From: Sipunculus nudus
Lineage: Eukaryota > Annelida > Sipuncula > Golfingiida > Sipunculidae
DNA length: 64,000 bases
Direction of reading: 5' to 3'
Assembly (NCBI GenBank): GCA_026874595.1
Contig: CM049308.1
Coordinates: forward strand, 43,843,327-43,907,326
The notes below the pieces were generated by a model that saw nothing but the letters and a program-made list of their open reading frames with translations, was not told the DNA's origin and searched no databases. Numbering within the stretch: position 1 is the stretch's first letter; every line of letters starts with the position of its first letter. Shown piece after piece: positions 25,640 to 36,989 of the stretch. The position numbers and the translations under genes are program-made.

Positions 25640-28133
25640 GCAATTCTTTACTATGTGATGGCACAGTGGCGTCCGTTAAACGTCCACCATCATTTGTAAA
25701 AACTGATATAGCTCGCAGCACCAAATTTTATAGAAGAATCAGTCACATGTCAAACTTATTTGGATTGAGCTTATTTTTTTGCTGTGTGCATTGACGTAGA
25801 TTTTATGGGAGAAAGCTAAAATAATTTTTTAAATCTTCTTCTCTGAAACAGTCCAGCCAAATTGTTCAATATTTCCACAGAAATATCAGTCTCTTTCAAC
25901 TTTGTTCGAATGGTTCTAGTTTGATGATTTTTTTGCAGAGTTACAGGGAGATGAACTAAGTCATTTCGTCAAAAAATCATACTAAAATTGTATACACTGA
26001 ATTGTATACAAATGTTGGTCACATGAGTCATATTTGAAATGGTGGTATTGGTAGCATTACCTGCATCAACCTTTTTAAGCTTAGCTAACTGAAAGTCAGC
26101 TGAGGTATAGGTGTGGAGCTTACACAAAAATGATTCATAGGTGGACTTTGTTAGCGAACCTGTGAGCTTATACAGTGGCGCAGCGTCGTCTTCCATCATC
26201 CTTATGTTAACCCATCTATCCCAAACACAGCAGGACATAGCATCACAAAATGTTATCAGTGATCTAAAAAAACTATCTGATTTTGCTTCTTTTTTTTTTT
26301 TGCTATCTGCATTGACTTAGATTTTATAGGAACATGCTAAAAAAACCTTTAAAAAACTACTTCTCTGAAACCGTCCAGCCAAATTTGTTCAGTATTTCAC
26401 AGAAATAATCCCAGAAACATTCTTTCTCAGGTTTGTTCAAATGGTATCATTTAGGGAAATTTTGGGTGAGTTACAGAAATGTGAACTCAGTCATTTGGCC
26501 AAAAAAGCATAATAAAAATTACGGTCCCGGAAACAGCTGGAGCTATCAACACCCAAATTGTAATGCAAATATTGGTCACATGAGTCATATTCCAAATTGA
26601 GGTATTGGTTGCGCTGCCTGCATTGTCCTTTTTTTGTACAGGGGCCATCAGCTATCAATATATTAACCCATAATTTCTCAGAAACAGCAGTGAAATGTTG
26701 TGCAATCGAGCTTTTTGTGGCGCCACCTGCATCATCTTATACTTAACGAGGGAAAGTTAAAATACCTTTAAAAATCTTCTTCTCTGAAATAATACAGCCA
26801 AACTGTTCAATATCACACAAATGATCCCAGAGATGAGCTCTTTCAAGTTTGTTCAAATGGTTTGAGTTGGATGAATTTTGGCCGAGTTACAGAATTGTGA
26901 ACTTAGTCATTTGGCCAGGTTAGCATACTGACATAACAATCTCAGAAATGACTGGAGCTAGCATCACCAAGTTTTGTGCAAATGTTGGTCACATGACTCA
27001 TATTTGAAATTGCAGTTTTTGTGGTGCCTCCTACATCAACCTGTATTTAACAGACAAAAAACTCATTATTTAGCCCCTTTAATTTTAAAAATGTTTAATG
27101 ATGAAACTGTCTAGCTGAATTATTAAATTTTTCACAAGTATTATCCTAGGGTATGGTTCTTTCAATTGTATAAGAATAGATTGGGTTTGTAGATTTTTAG
27201 TAGAGTCATAGAAAGCTGAAGTTGGCTTTGTGGTCATTAGTAAGCCTATTTCAAACTGAGGAATGCAATAGTCTTCTTCTGCAAAACTGTTGTTTCAACT
27301 TCTGTAACATTGCACAAAAATGATTCTTAGATGGCCTTTGTTTAAGTTTACTAAAATGATTGTTGGCAAAATTATTGGACTACAAACAATGAAAGGACTA
27401 CATCTTTTATCATTTAAAACATTTTGATAAAATAATCGTATGGATAGGTCAGCTTGAAAAAAGCATTGTAGCCAAAGTATTTCAGTATGTGTAAACAGAT
27501 TTACCTATGGGCCAAGATTGAGTCTGTATCTATAAATAGCTGGGCAATATTTCAGATTTGGCAACAGGCCAAAGGTCAGTCTGGATCTATTTATAGCTTT
27601 GGCAGACTGCCAACTATATCAGATTAGGCAACAGGTCAAAAGTTCACTCAGTTCAGCCAGGTATAGGTCCGGAGTTCTCTCAGTGCAGTAGCTGCATTCT
27701 ATTTATAGCTTTTACAGACTGCCCACTATATCAGATTTGGCGCCAAAGGTCAGCCTGGATCCATTTATAGCTTTGGCAAAATGCCAAATGTGTCAGATTA
27801 TGCAACAGGTCAAGAGTTCACTCAGTGCAGCAGGGTACAGGTAAAAAGTTAACTCAGTCTAGCCAGGTGCAGGTTAAGATTATACTCAGTGCAGTAGCTT
27901 GAGCCAGCAATTTGTCACAGTTCACTTAGGGAATATGCCTTTCTCACCTAAGCCTGGTCAGCCCAGTGAACTTTGATGAATTTGCCTGATATTTTGACCT
28001 GTCTATGCGTCTTTGATGGCTTTCTTGTTCACAAGACAAGTGTAGCCACTTACGATGATTATGGCACAATGTATGTGCTTGGTTATTTCTTTAGAGGAAT
28101 TTGATATATCAGCCTGAAATTGGGCATATTTTT
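25640..28133 (+). mobile_element. Diverged family B copies in the ZFPL1 intron
   Basis: Sequence related to B (tctgaaacagtccagccaaattg; ctcagtgcagcaggg) runs throughout at lower similarity than B1 or B2. A recognisable head AGCGAACCTGTGAGCTTATA lies at 26153. A short A-head remnant (gctaactgaaagtcagctgagg) lies at about 26086. C2 interrupts the 3' part at 28134. Confidence 0.65.
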
Positions 28134-29290
28134 ATGCCCCGCCACAAAGTGGCCGGGGCATATAGTTTTACCCATGTCCTTCCTTCTGTCCTTCCGTCAT
28201 TCCGAAATAAAACAGTTGTACGGACTTTTTTTCGCAGTGCCTGCAGATATTGGCCTAATTTTTGGTGTGTGGGCAGATAATGACCAGTTACAGATCGAGT
28301 TCGCGTTTTGTCCCGGTTGACGTACTTTTGACCGTTTTACAGCTCCTTAACTTAGAAAATTTCATGAAAAATAGAAATTTTCATGACAAATACACATGTA
28401 CGGACTTTTTTTTCGCAGTGCCTGCAGATATTGGCATGATTTTTGGTGTGTAGGCAGATAATGACCAGTTACAGATGAGTTCACGTTTCGTCCCAGTTGA
28501 CCTACTTTTGACCGTTTTACGGCTCCATAACTTAGAAAATATTAATTTTCATGACAAATACATATGTACAGACTTTTTTTCGCAATGCCTGCAGATATTG
28601 GCCTCATTTTTGGTGTGTGGGCAGATAATGATCAGTTGCAGATCGAGTTCGCATTTCGTCCCAGTTGACCTACTTTTGACTGTTAACGGCTTCTTAACTT
28701 AGAAAATTTCATGAAAAAATGGAAATTTTCATGACAAATACAGACTTTTTTTCGCAGTGCCTGCAGATATTGGCATGATTTTTGGTGTGTAGGCAGATAA
28801 TGACCAGTTACAGATTGAGTTCACGTTTCGTCCCAGTTGACCTATTTTTGTACATTTTACGTCTCCTGAACATAGAAAATTTCATGAAAAAGTGCACATG
28901 TACGGACTTTTTTTCACAGTCTCTGCAGATACGGGCCTGATTTTTTATGTGTGGGCAGATAATGACAGTGACAGATCGAGTTCACGTTTCATCCCGGTTG
29001 ACCTACTTTTGATTGTTTTATGGCTCCTAAACATAGAAAATTTTAATGAAAGACAGAAATTTTTCTGGAAAATGCACATGTATGGACTTTTTTTCACAGT
29101 CCCTGCAGATACTGGCATGATTTTTTGTGTGTTGCTTTATAATGACCCGTAACAGATCGAGTTTGCATTTTGCCCTTGTTGACCTACGTTTGACCATATG
29201 ACTCCTGAACTTAAAATTTTTTTTCAAAATTTAACAAATGTTCCTAATTTGCCCCAGGTGGGGGCATTCGTGTCGTTCTGACACATCTAG
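28134..29290 (+). mobile_element. C2: complete family C element in the ZFPL1 intron
   Basis: The head ATGCCCCGCCACAAAGTGGC + CGGGGCAT is a hairpin. The tail is GGGGGCATTC, hairpin GTGTCGTTCTGACAC, then ATCTAG at 29290. The core has about six units of 165-180 bp. At 1157 bp it is a short-array version of C1. It lies inside B sequence after gggcatattttt. Confidence 0.9.
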
Positions 29291-29864
29291 TTACATATTG
29301 TAGAGCCGTGTTTTTTTTTGTTTTATAAATATTTATTTTCCATTTTAATAAAATCAAAATTCCAGAATTATCTGTTTTATCTTTATATTTATGTAATATA
29401 ATTGCTACATACTTGTAAAAGTTAAATCTTGTAAAATCAGGATGGTTAAAGGGATGATGTGTCCAAAAAGCTGTTGATGCCATAGTTACTTAAGTATATT
29501 TAAATTTGTACTTGGTCCTTTCCATTAATGGTTCTTTGTCCAGCGCGTGTGTTCACTGAATCTGCAAGACAGTTGGTCTTCATCGGTAAACAAATCAGTA
29601 AGGACCTGCTCTGTCTGCGTTTTGCTGTCGATCAATTTAAATATTTGAAACAAGTTTGGCAATATTATATTCAAAGCTATTTTGCCTCAGAGACGCTATG
29701 ACATTGGGTAAGATTGGACTTTCCTGCTAGAAGATTTTGACCTGTTTGCTTCTTTTATATGGTTACGCGGGACCACGACTGGAACTCTCACACTCAATTT
29801 TCACATCGTTGGTCAGTAATCATGTCTTTTAACCTTTGTAAAACGTTTGTCTAATGGATCCACT

Positions 29865-30798
29865 GATCTGCTTTTTGATCATATTTAGTATGCATATTCT
29901 TCCATACATTTTATAGGAACATACCAAAAATTTGGTCAGTATTGCATATTGTTTTAAAGTTATTGGCCCAAATAAAATGCAATTAAAAAAAATAAGAAAT
30001 ATATTCACTCACTTAACATGAAAATTGCTGAAGCAGGAGACTTTTTATCAGGGAAATAACTTTATTTAATCAAGATTCAATTGTTTACCAAAAATTAGGT
30101 CTGAATTTTGAATTTTTTTAAGTTATTAGCATAAATAAAAAACTAATACCTTAAATTTTGTCCAATTATTGTAATTGCACGTTTTTTCCTTGTGAGCACC
30201 ATTGATTAATTTTCACAGCATATATACATAAAGATTTAATCTTTTAAAATCTGAAATTTCAAAGGAATTGATTGAAAAGAGTAGCTTTTATCCAAGTTTT
30301 CATACCACATGCAAGTGTTGTTTACATCAAGCCCACCTAGTAGTACAGCCTTCACTTGTGTTATGTAACCCACTCCAGGCAGCTTGCCTAACAATGGCTC
30401 AGCTTGGGCACTACTAGCAGGCTTCCCCTCTGCCCTGTACTCCCCCCCCCCCCAGATGGTGCATTAATTAGATGACTATTATAATTAACTGTATTTGATT
30501 CATTCTTATTCTAGGCTAGGCTACATTTTAGAGTTTAAGGTCAGCTGACTATAAGTCAACTGAGGTATAGGAATAGCGCTTTGTCAGTAGTCTGTCCAGC
30601 CATCCATTAGCAGGGCACAAATCATAACTGCTGGTCCTAGAAACTCTAGGTCCTAGAAACCAAGAATAATAAAAAATTTGATTCAAAACCTCCAATATCT
30701 TGATAATAAATGCATGTATTGTCATGAAACTTGGCTTTAACATTGACCATCACTAGTCTTGCCAGTTCCAGAAAAGTGGTGGTGCCACCTTTATTTTT
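29865..30798 (+). mobile_element. Family A fragments
   Basis: 29865-30530 matches the interior of A4 (ccactgatctg...gtacataccaaaaatt; C-run near 30442; ccagatggtgcat). 30539-30798 is a decayed A head (GTCAGCTGACTATAAGTCAA) with core phrase aacagggcacaaatcata and one GGTGGTGCCACC. No tail is seen before the B4 head. Confidence 0.65.
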
Positions 30799-33700
30799 AG
30801 CGAACCTGTGAGCTTATGCGATGGTGCAACGGCGTCCGTCGTGTGTCGTGCAGTGTGCGTCGTGCCTCATGCGTCATCTGTACGTTAACCATACTTATCT
30901 CAATAACGGCAGGATCTAGCATCACCAATTTTTTTTCAAATAATCAGTCATCCAAAAAATTATATCAGATTTTGTTTATTTTTTTCTAACTGCATTTTCT
31001 TAGATTTTATAGGGAAAAAGCTAAAAAAGCTTTAAAAATCTTCTCCGAAACTGCCCAGCCAAATTGTCCAATATTTCACAGAAATGATCCCTGGAACAAT
31101 CTTTCTCAAGTTTGTTCAAATGGTTTCAGTTCAGAGATTTTTGGTCGAGTTTTAGGAGGTTGAGCTTATGCGATGGTGTGGCGTCGTCCATCGTGTGTCG
31201 TGCGGTGTGCGTCATGCGTCGTCTGTACGTTAACCATACTTATCTCAAAAACGGCAGGATCTAGCATCACCAACTTTTTTTGCAAATAATCAGTCATCCA
31301 AAAAACTATTTAGGATTTTGTTTACTTTTTTCTAACTGCATTTTCTTAGATTTTATAGGAAAAAAGCTAAAAAAAGCTTTAAAAATCTTCTCTGAAACTG
31401 TCCAGCCAAATTGTCCAATATTTCACAGAAATGATCCCGGGAACAAGTTTGTTCGAATGGTTATAGTTTGGAGATTTTTGGTGGAGTTTCAGGAGGTTGA
31501 ACTTTGTCATCTCTCCAAAAAGCATATAAAAATTTAAATCTCAGAAACAGCTGGAGCTATTATCACCAAAATTTATGCCAATGTTGGTCGCAATCTGAAA
31601 TTGAGGTATTGGTGGCGCCACCTACATTGGCCTTTTTTGTACGGGGGTCATCAGTGCCCGTATCATACTGACGGCTACAAAAAACATCTTCTCTGAAAAC
31701 ATATGGCCAAATTATTTAATATCACACAGAAATGATCCTAGGGTAGTGCTTTCTAAAGTTTGTTCAAATGGTCTCATTTCAATTACTTTTGGCTTAGTTA
31801 TGGGAAGCTGAATTTAGTCATATGTGTTACGGGGCTCTATAAATACTTTTGGCACAGTGCCAGGATTGGAAGAAGTGCAGCCAGGTATAGGTTAAGAGTT
31901 CACTCAGAGCAGTAGCTGCATTCTATTTATAGCTTTGCAGACTGCTCACTGCATCATATTTGGCACCCAAGTTCAGCCTGAATCTATTTCTAGCTTTGGC
32001 AGACTGCCAACCGTGTCAGATTATGCAACAGGTCAAGAGTTCACTCAGTGCAGCCAGGTACAGGTCAAAAGTTCAATAAGCCTAGCCAGGTGCAGGTCAA
32101 GAGTTCACTCAGTGCAGTAGCTTGAGGCAGCAATTTGTCACAGGTCATTCAGGGGCAACTGCCTTACTCACCTAAGCCTTGTCAGCCCAGTGCATCAAAC
32201 TCTGGGGAAGTTTGACCTGTCTGTGTGTCTTTTATGGTATTCTCATTTACAAGACAGGTGGTGCCACCTACATTGACTTTTGCTGTGTATGCGCCTGCTT
32301 ATTTCTTCAGAGGAATTTGATACATCAGCCTAAAAATGTCTGTACGTTAACCATATATCAAAAACGGCAGGAGCTAGCATCACCAAATTTTTTGCAAATA
32401 ACCAGTCATCCAAAAAACTATTTAGGATTTTGTTTACTTTTTTCTAACTGCATTTTCTTAGATTTTATAGCAAAAAAGCTAAAAAAAAGCTTTAAAAATC
32501 TTCTCCAAAACTGTCCAGCCAAATTGTCCAATATTTCACAGAAATGATCCCTGGAACAGGTTTGTTCAAATGGTTCCAGTTTGGAGATTTGTGGTCGAGT
32601 TTCAGGAGGTTGAACTTTGTCATCTCTCCAAAAAGCATATTAAAATTTAAATCTCAGAAACAGCTGGAGCTATCATCACAAAAATTTATGCCAATGTTGG
32701 TCACAATCTGAAATTGAGGTATTGGTGGCGCCACCTACATCGGCCTTTTTTGTACGGGGTCATCAGTGCCCGTATCATACTGACGGCTACAAAAAACATC
32801 TTCTCTGAAAACATATGGCCAAATTATTTAATATCGCACAGAAATGATCCTAGGGTAGTGCTTTCTAAAGTTTGTTCAAATGGTCTCATTTCAGTTACTT
32901 TTGGCTAAGTTATGGGAAGCTGAATTTAGTCATATGTGTTATGGGGCTCTATGAATACTTTTGGCACAGTGCCAGGATTGGAAGAAGTGCAGCCAGGTAT
33001 AGGTCAAGAGTTCACTCAGTGCAGTAGCTGCATTCTATTTATAGCTTTGCAGACTGCTCACTGCATCATATTTGACTCCCAAGCCTGAATCTATTTATAG
33101 CTTTGGCAGACTGCCAACTGTGTCAGATTATGCAACAGGTCAAGAGTTCACTCAGTGCAGCCAGGTACAGGTCAAAAGTTCACTCAGTCTAGCCAGGTGC
33201 AGGTCATGAGTTCACTCAGTGCTGTAGCCTGAGCCAGGAATTTGTCACAGTTCACTCCGGGCAACTGCCTTTCTCACCTAAGCCTGGTCAGCCCCATGCA
33301 TCAGATTCAGGTAAGTTTGATGTATTGGCCTGATATTTTGACCTGTCTATGTGTCTTTGATGGCTTTCTCATTCACAAGACAGGTGTTGCCACCTACAAT
33401 GACTTTCGCACAGTGTATGTGCCTGCTTATTTCTACAGAGGAATTAGATATGTCAGACTGAAACTGGGCATATTTATACATATCGATATGCCTTGTTGTA
33501 TACAAGACTCTTGGTGCCACCTACAAAAATTTTTTCACAGTGTGTCTCTTCTTATTTCTCAGGAGGGGTTTGATATATCAGTCTATAATTGGGCATATGT
33601 ATTTATCTCTGATAGCTTCATTGTATACAAGACTGCATTGTGGTGCCAGCTACAATCATTTTTGTGTTGTGTGCACCCATACCAGAATTCAGAAGTTATG

Positions 33701-33836
33701 TTTGTGTAATTGTTTCTTATTAAAAATGTTTAGTACTTGCATTGTTCATATACATGAGAAGTAATGGTCCAGTATTTAAGCATTATACCTGGTGTTTTTC
33801 CCAATGCACAGGTTCGCATTAGGCCTGTAGGCCTTG
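30799..33836 (+). mobile_element. B4: family B element with internal tandem duplication
   Basis: The head AGCGAACCTGTGAGCTTATG is at 30799. The tail CACAGGTTCGCATTAGGCCT ... GGCCTTG ends at 33836. A segment of about 1.11 kb is duplicated in tandem: ggtggcgccacctacat at 31613 and 32726, and ttttggcacagtgccagg near 31848 and 32958. A third, shorter copy of the 5' part precedes them (30850-31150). Confidence 0.85.
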
Positions 33837-34280
33837 TTGCTTACCTGTGTACCGTAATTGTATTGATTTAGTCTATTGTAATGTTAGGATTGTTTTAAGA
33901 ATAAGTCATAATTATTTGTAAATAAAAAACCATTGACTTCTTCATTCATTCCCCTAGACATTTCACGCTGCACAGTGTAAAAAAATTTACGCTGCACACA
34001 AAAAAAATTTTGCTCGTCACGACTACGTGATCTGTTGTTATTAGGTTTTATAACAAGGTCTGTAGGCCTTGTTTGAAAATTTCACCATGTATATTCATAT
34101 CCTTGGGCCTTTGTTTTTAAATTCCCTGACTATGTTTCCCTTAAAGGGTTTAAGGCATGCTACTGGTAAATATCTGTTATACAGTAGAATTAAGCTACAC
34201 ATGAGAAAGGTGAATGTAATATGTATAACTCATCAGATCATCGATATTGAAGATACTGAGTCTGCATTTTGTCTTTGTAG

Positions 34281-34521
34281 ATCACGAACAAGCAAGCGGT
34301 CAAAAGATCCTGATGCAACACTGAAGCGCTTCATTATCTTTCTTGTTATTGGACTTGTTGGATTTTTCACTGTTATTGTGATATTTTCTCGAGTTGGCCG
34401 TTCAGTGGCTGATTACGATCCACTGTTGGACCCAAAGGCCAATCCTAACATACGGGTTGGTGATAATTTCCCAGTTGGCAAGAACTCATTCCTAGGGAAT
34501 CTACAAGCAAAGGATTCCTGA
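34281..34521 (+). CDS. ZFPL1: ZFPL1, last coding exon: membrane anchor and C-terminus
   Basis: This exon encodes the last 79 residues and the TGA stop (34519-34521). It begins after a good acceptor (tgtctttgtag); its first base completes the split Gln codon from 24649-24650. Order: a basic, Lys/Arg/Ser-rich stretch (SRTSKRSKDPDATLKR), then one membrane segment of about 20 residues (FIIFLVIGLVGFFTVIVIF), then SRVGRSVADYDPLLDPKANP and NIRVG. The D-P-x-L-D-P-x-x-N-P-x-I-R-V-G tail is the family signature; human ZFPL1 ends a couple of residues after IRVG, whereas this protein runs about 19 residues further (DNFPVGKNSFLGNLQAKDS). The open frame extends upstream to an ATG at 34069, but that part is intronic: it lies before the acceptor and does not resemble the family. 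The topology implied is a single-pass anchor close to the C-terminus. Confidence 0.93.
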
Positions 34522-35345
34522 AAAAGATTATCAGTTTTAAAATGGGATGTTTGTATGTATTTTCTTGCTTGCTTTGTCATGTACTTGTAAATAACTGTTT
34601 TTCTGCATATATTACCCCAGGGGACGGGGACTTTGAATGAAGATTAAATGCATTTTATACATACTCCAAGGTATATATGACAGTTATCTAAAATTTTGGT
34701 CACGTCCAAGGGTGTAGATAGCTTTAACTGTTCTGGTATATGTCAACAGTGATAAGCACAAAAGGGTCCCAAGCAGTAAAAACAAACACGCGCATGCACA
34801 AAGTCTGATGTTTCAGGGCCAGGTAGAAGTATTAAAGGTATATCATTCCATTATTAAAGATGCTTTATTAATAATAACTGGTTGTTGGATTAACCATATT
34901 CCACTAAGATCCTTAGTGTTAAGGTTCAGTAGTTTCATTCATTATGCTTAGATGTGTTCACCGGGAACCATCTATTATACATTTGATAGAAATATAATGG
35001 ACAGGAAAAAACTATTTAGAATTATTTTGAATGTTAAGTTTTTTGCATTACATTTAAATGTATTTGTCGAGTCCTACCCCCCCCCCCCCCCTTCCCCCCA
35101 AACAGATTTGTCAAACAGCCATTTTCGTAAAAAATGTAACCATCTTGGAATAAGTCTGGAACCAACTGATTTCCGTTAACTACGTTAAGAAAATATGACT
35201 TCTTTCTCATTTTAAGCCCCATTTGCCTACTCCTCCTAAAATAATTGTGACTTTTATGAAGAACACTTTAAAAAAAAAAGAGCACCACAAACGTGCATAA
35301 TAAGCTGGTCTAAAGTCTTGTGACGGGTGACATCAATAAATATAC
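34522..35345 (+). other. Probable ZFPL1 3' UTR
   Basis: Sequence after the ZFPL1 stop with no repeat head or tail. Candidate poly(A) signals are ATTAAA at 34643, 34831 and 34852, and AATAAA at 35335-35340. A poly-C run (about 35079-35097) lies between. Which signal is used cannot be told from sequence. Confidence 0.5.
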
Positions 35346-36462
35346 AGTAATTTTGCTGAGAATTTAATTCAGAAGAGAAACTATTGGTTAATATTGATAA
35401 TGAGTTTCACAAACATGTCTGATTTTAAGTACGTCATAACAGTGCCACCAAAGTCTGGTGACCTTTGACCTCATTAAATACGCATTGATTTTGCCGGGAA
35501 TCAAAGTAAGGCGAAATACTGTATCGGTTAAGATTTCAAGAAAACCCATTGAATTATGCCCTAGTATGCGATCTCGGCGACAAAGTAAACAGATAGACGG
35601 ACGAACCATGGGTATACCCGCCATAGTCGGGTGCATACATTATTAATCTGAAGGTGCAGAGGAACTTAACTATAGCAGATTATGTATATTAATTTGCACA
35701 TTGTACAATGCAAACTTATGGGCTTCATATATTTCATTTATTTTAGATAAGTAAATGTCAAATGAAAGGAAATATTTAACTTTTAATTAAATTTATATTC
35801 AACATCTATTTACAATTGTATACTTTGCTGAACATTTTTGCTGAACATTTATTTACTTACCCTAACATTTATGCAGAACATTTATATACTTTGCCGAACA
35901 TTTATGCTGAACATTTATATACTTTGCCAAACATATATGCTGGACATTTATTTACTTGGCTGAACATTCATGCTGGACATTTATATACTTGGCTGAACAT
36001 TTATGCTTGACATTTATATACTAGGCTTAACATGAATGACAGACATTTATATACTTGGCTGAAAAAGTACATATTTGGCTGAAAATTTATTTTGGACACT
36101 AACTGAAAAATTATAGGTCCATTTTGGACACTAAAATTGTGTCAGGGATTTTTATGCCATGGACATAAACCTAAACTTTAAAAGTAAATAATTAAATAAA
36201 AAATTAATATTTCAAAGTTTAGAAATTAGGCATTCAGTTTGACAAATGTTTTGTGTTTTTATTCAGTTAGTTGTTTGTTTTAATTATTTAACATGGTTCG
36301 GATGTAATTAAGTCTAATGGCTTAACCTTCAAGAGAAGTTTCAAGTGGGGTTTCTAAACAAGGGCACATCTATAAGGGCCTACGATATAATATCAGCATA
36401 AATATGTTAAACATGGCTTCTATTATCACAAAGACTGGGTGAAAATCTTTTTTATTATTTTA
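35346..36462. other. Mostly unannotated spacer with a minisatellite
   Basis: Sequence downstream of the ZFPL1 3' region. Apart from the 33-bp minisatellite (35816-36060), nothing coding or repeat-like was recognised. Confidence 0.6.
35816..36060 (+). repeat. 33-bp minisatellite, about 6-7 copies
   Basis: Units of the type gaacatttatatactttgcc / gaacatttatgct. In the + frame they read an 11-residue repeat (NIYAEHLYTLP and variants) for about 64 codons. The unit length divides by three, so the frame stays open. There is no other sign of a gene. Confidence 0.85.
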
Positions 36463-36989
36463 AGCTCAGCTGACTATAAGTCATCTGAGCTATAGTCATG
36501 GTCCATTGTCTGTCATCCGATGTCTGTCTGTCTGTCCATCCGTCCATAGATGTGGCACATTTTGAAACCGTAAGACCTAGGAATCCAAAATTCAGCATAA
36601 TGATAGATGTCCCCAAGATCTCCTACCAAGCTGAAAACTGGGTCTTTGTGACTTCATTCCTTTGAGAAATTAAGGAAAAACCTCAATTTTTCTATTAAAA
36701 ACCTATTTTCACACTTCAGGACTGCCTGATAACAAAACCACCTATTTGTTTTTCCTCATATTTACCATAAGTATTCCTCGATATAAAAAATCAGGAAAGA
36801 TATTTGATCACTTTACACAAAACATGTTAAAGCTAAGGACTTTTTTTTCCAGTAATATAACTTTAATTAATCAAAATTAAATTGTATACCCAAAATGAGA
36901 TCAAAATCTTTTAAATTTTTTAAAATATTAGCAAAAATAAAAAATTGGTACCTTAAATTTTGCCCAACTTTGACCATGGCACATTTTTT
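36463..36989 (+). mobile_element. A5: head portion of a family A element
   Basis: The head AGCTCAGCTGACTATAAGTC at 36463 is followed by a (TCTG)/(TCCG) tract and the first A core module. It stops at accatggcacattttt, where the B5 head begins; intact A copies continue there with ttcctgtaagtactgtgg. Its remainder is not found downstream in the window. Confidence 0.75.

Larger units (their letters stand above)
24651..34280 (+). other. ZFPL1 last intron, 9.6 kb, mostly repeats
   Basis: GT (24651) to AG (34280). About 24651-25600 looks unique. 25640-28133 is diverged family B, 28134-29290 is element C2, 29292-29860 shows nothing recognisable, 29865-30798 is family A fragments, 30799-33836 is family B with a tandem duplication, and 33837-34280 is mostly unique with a short B-tail fragment (CTGTAGGCCTTG near 34060). 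No other exon was found inside. Confidence 0.85.

Noticed and set aside
34069-34280. Upstream ATG of the ZFPL1-containing frame taken as a gene start
   Set aside because: It lies before a good acceptor in the same frame, shows no similarity to the family, and the split codon joins in phase with the exon at 24536.
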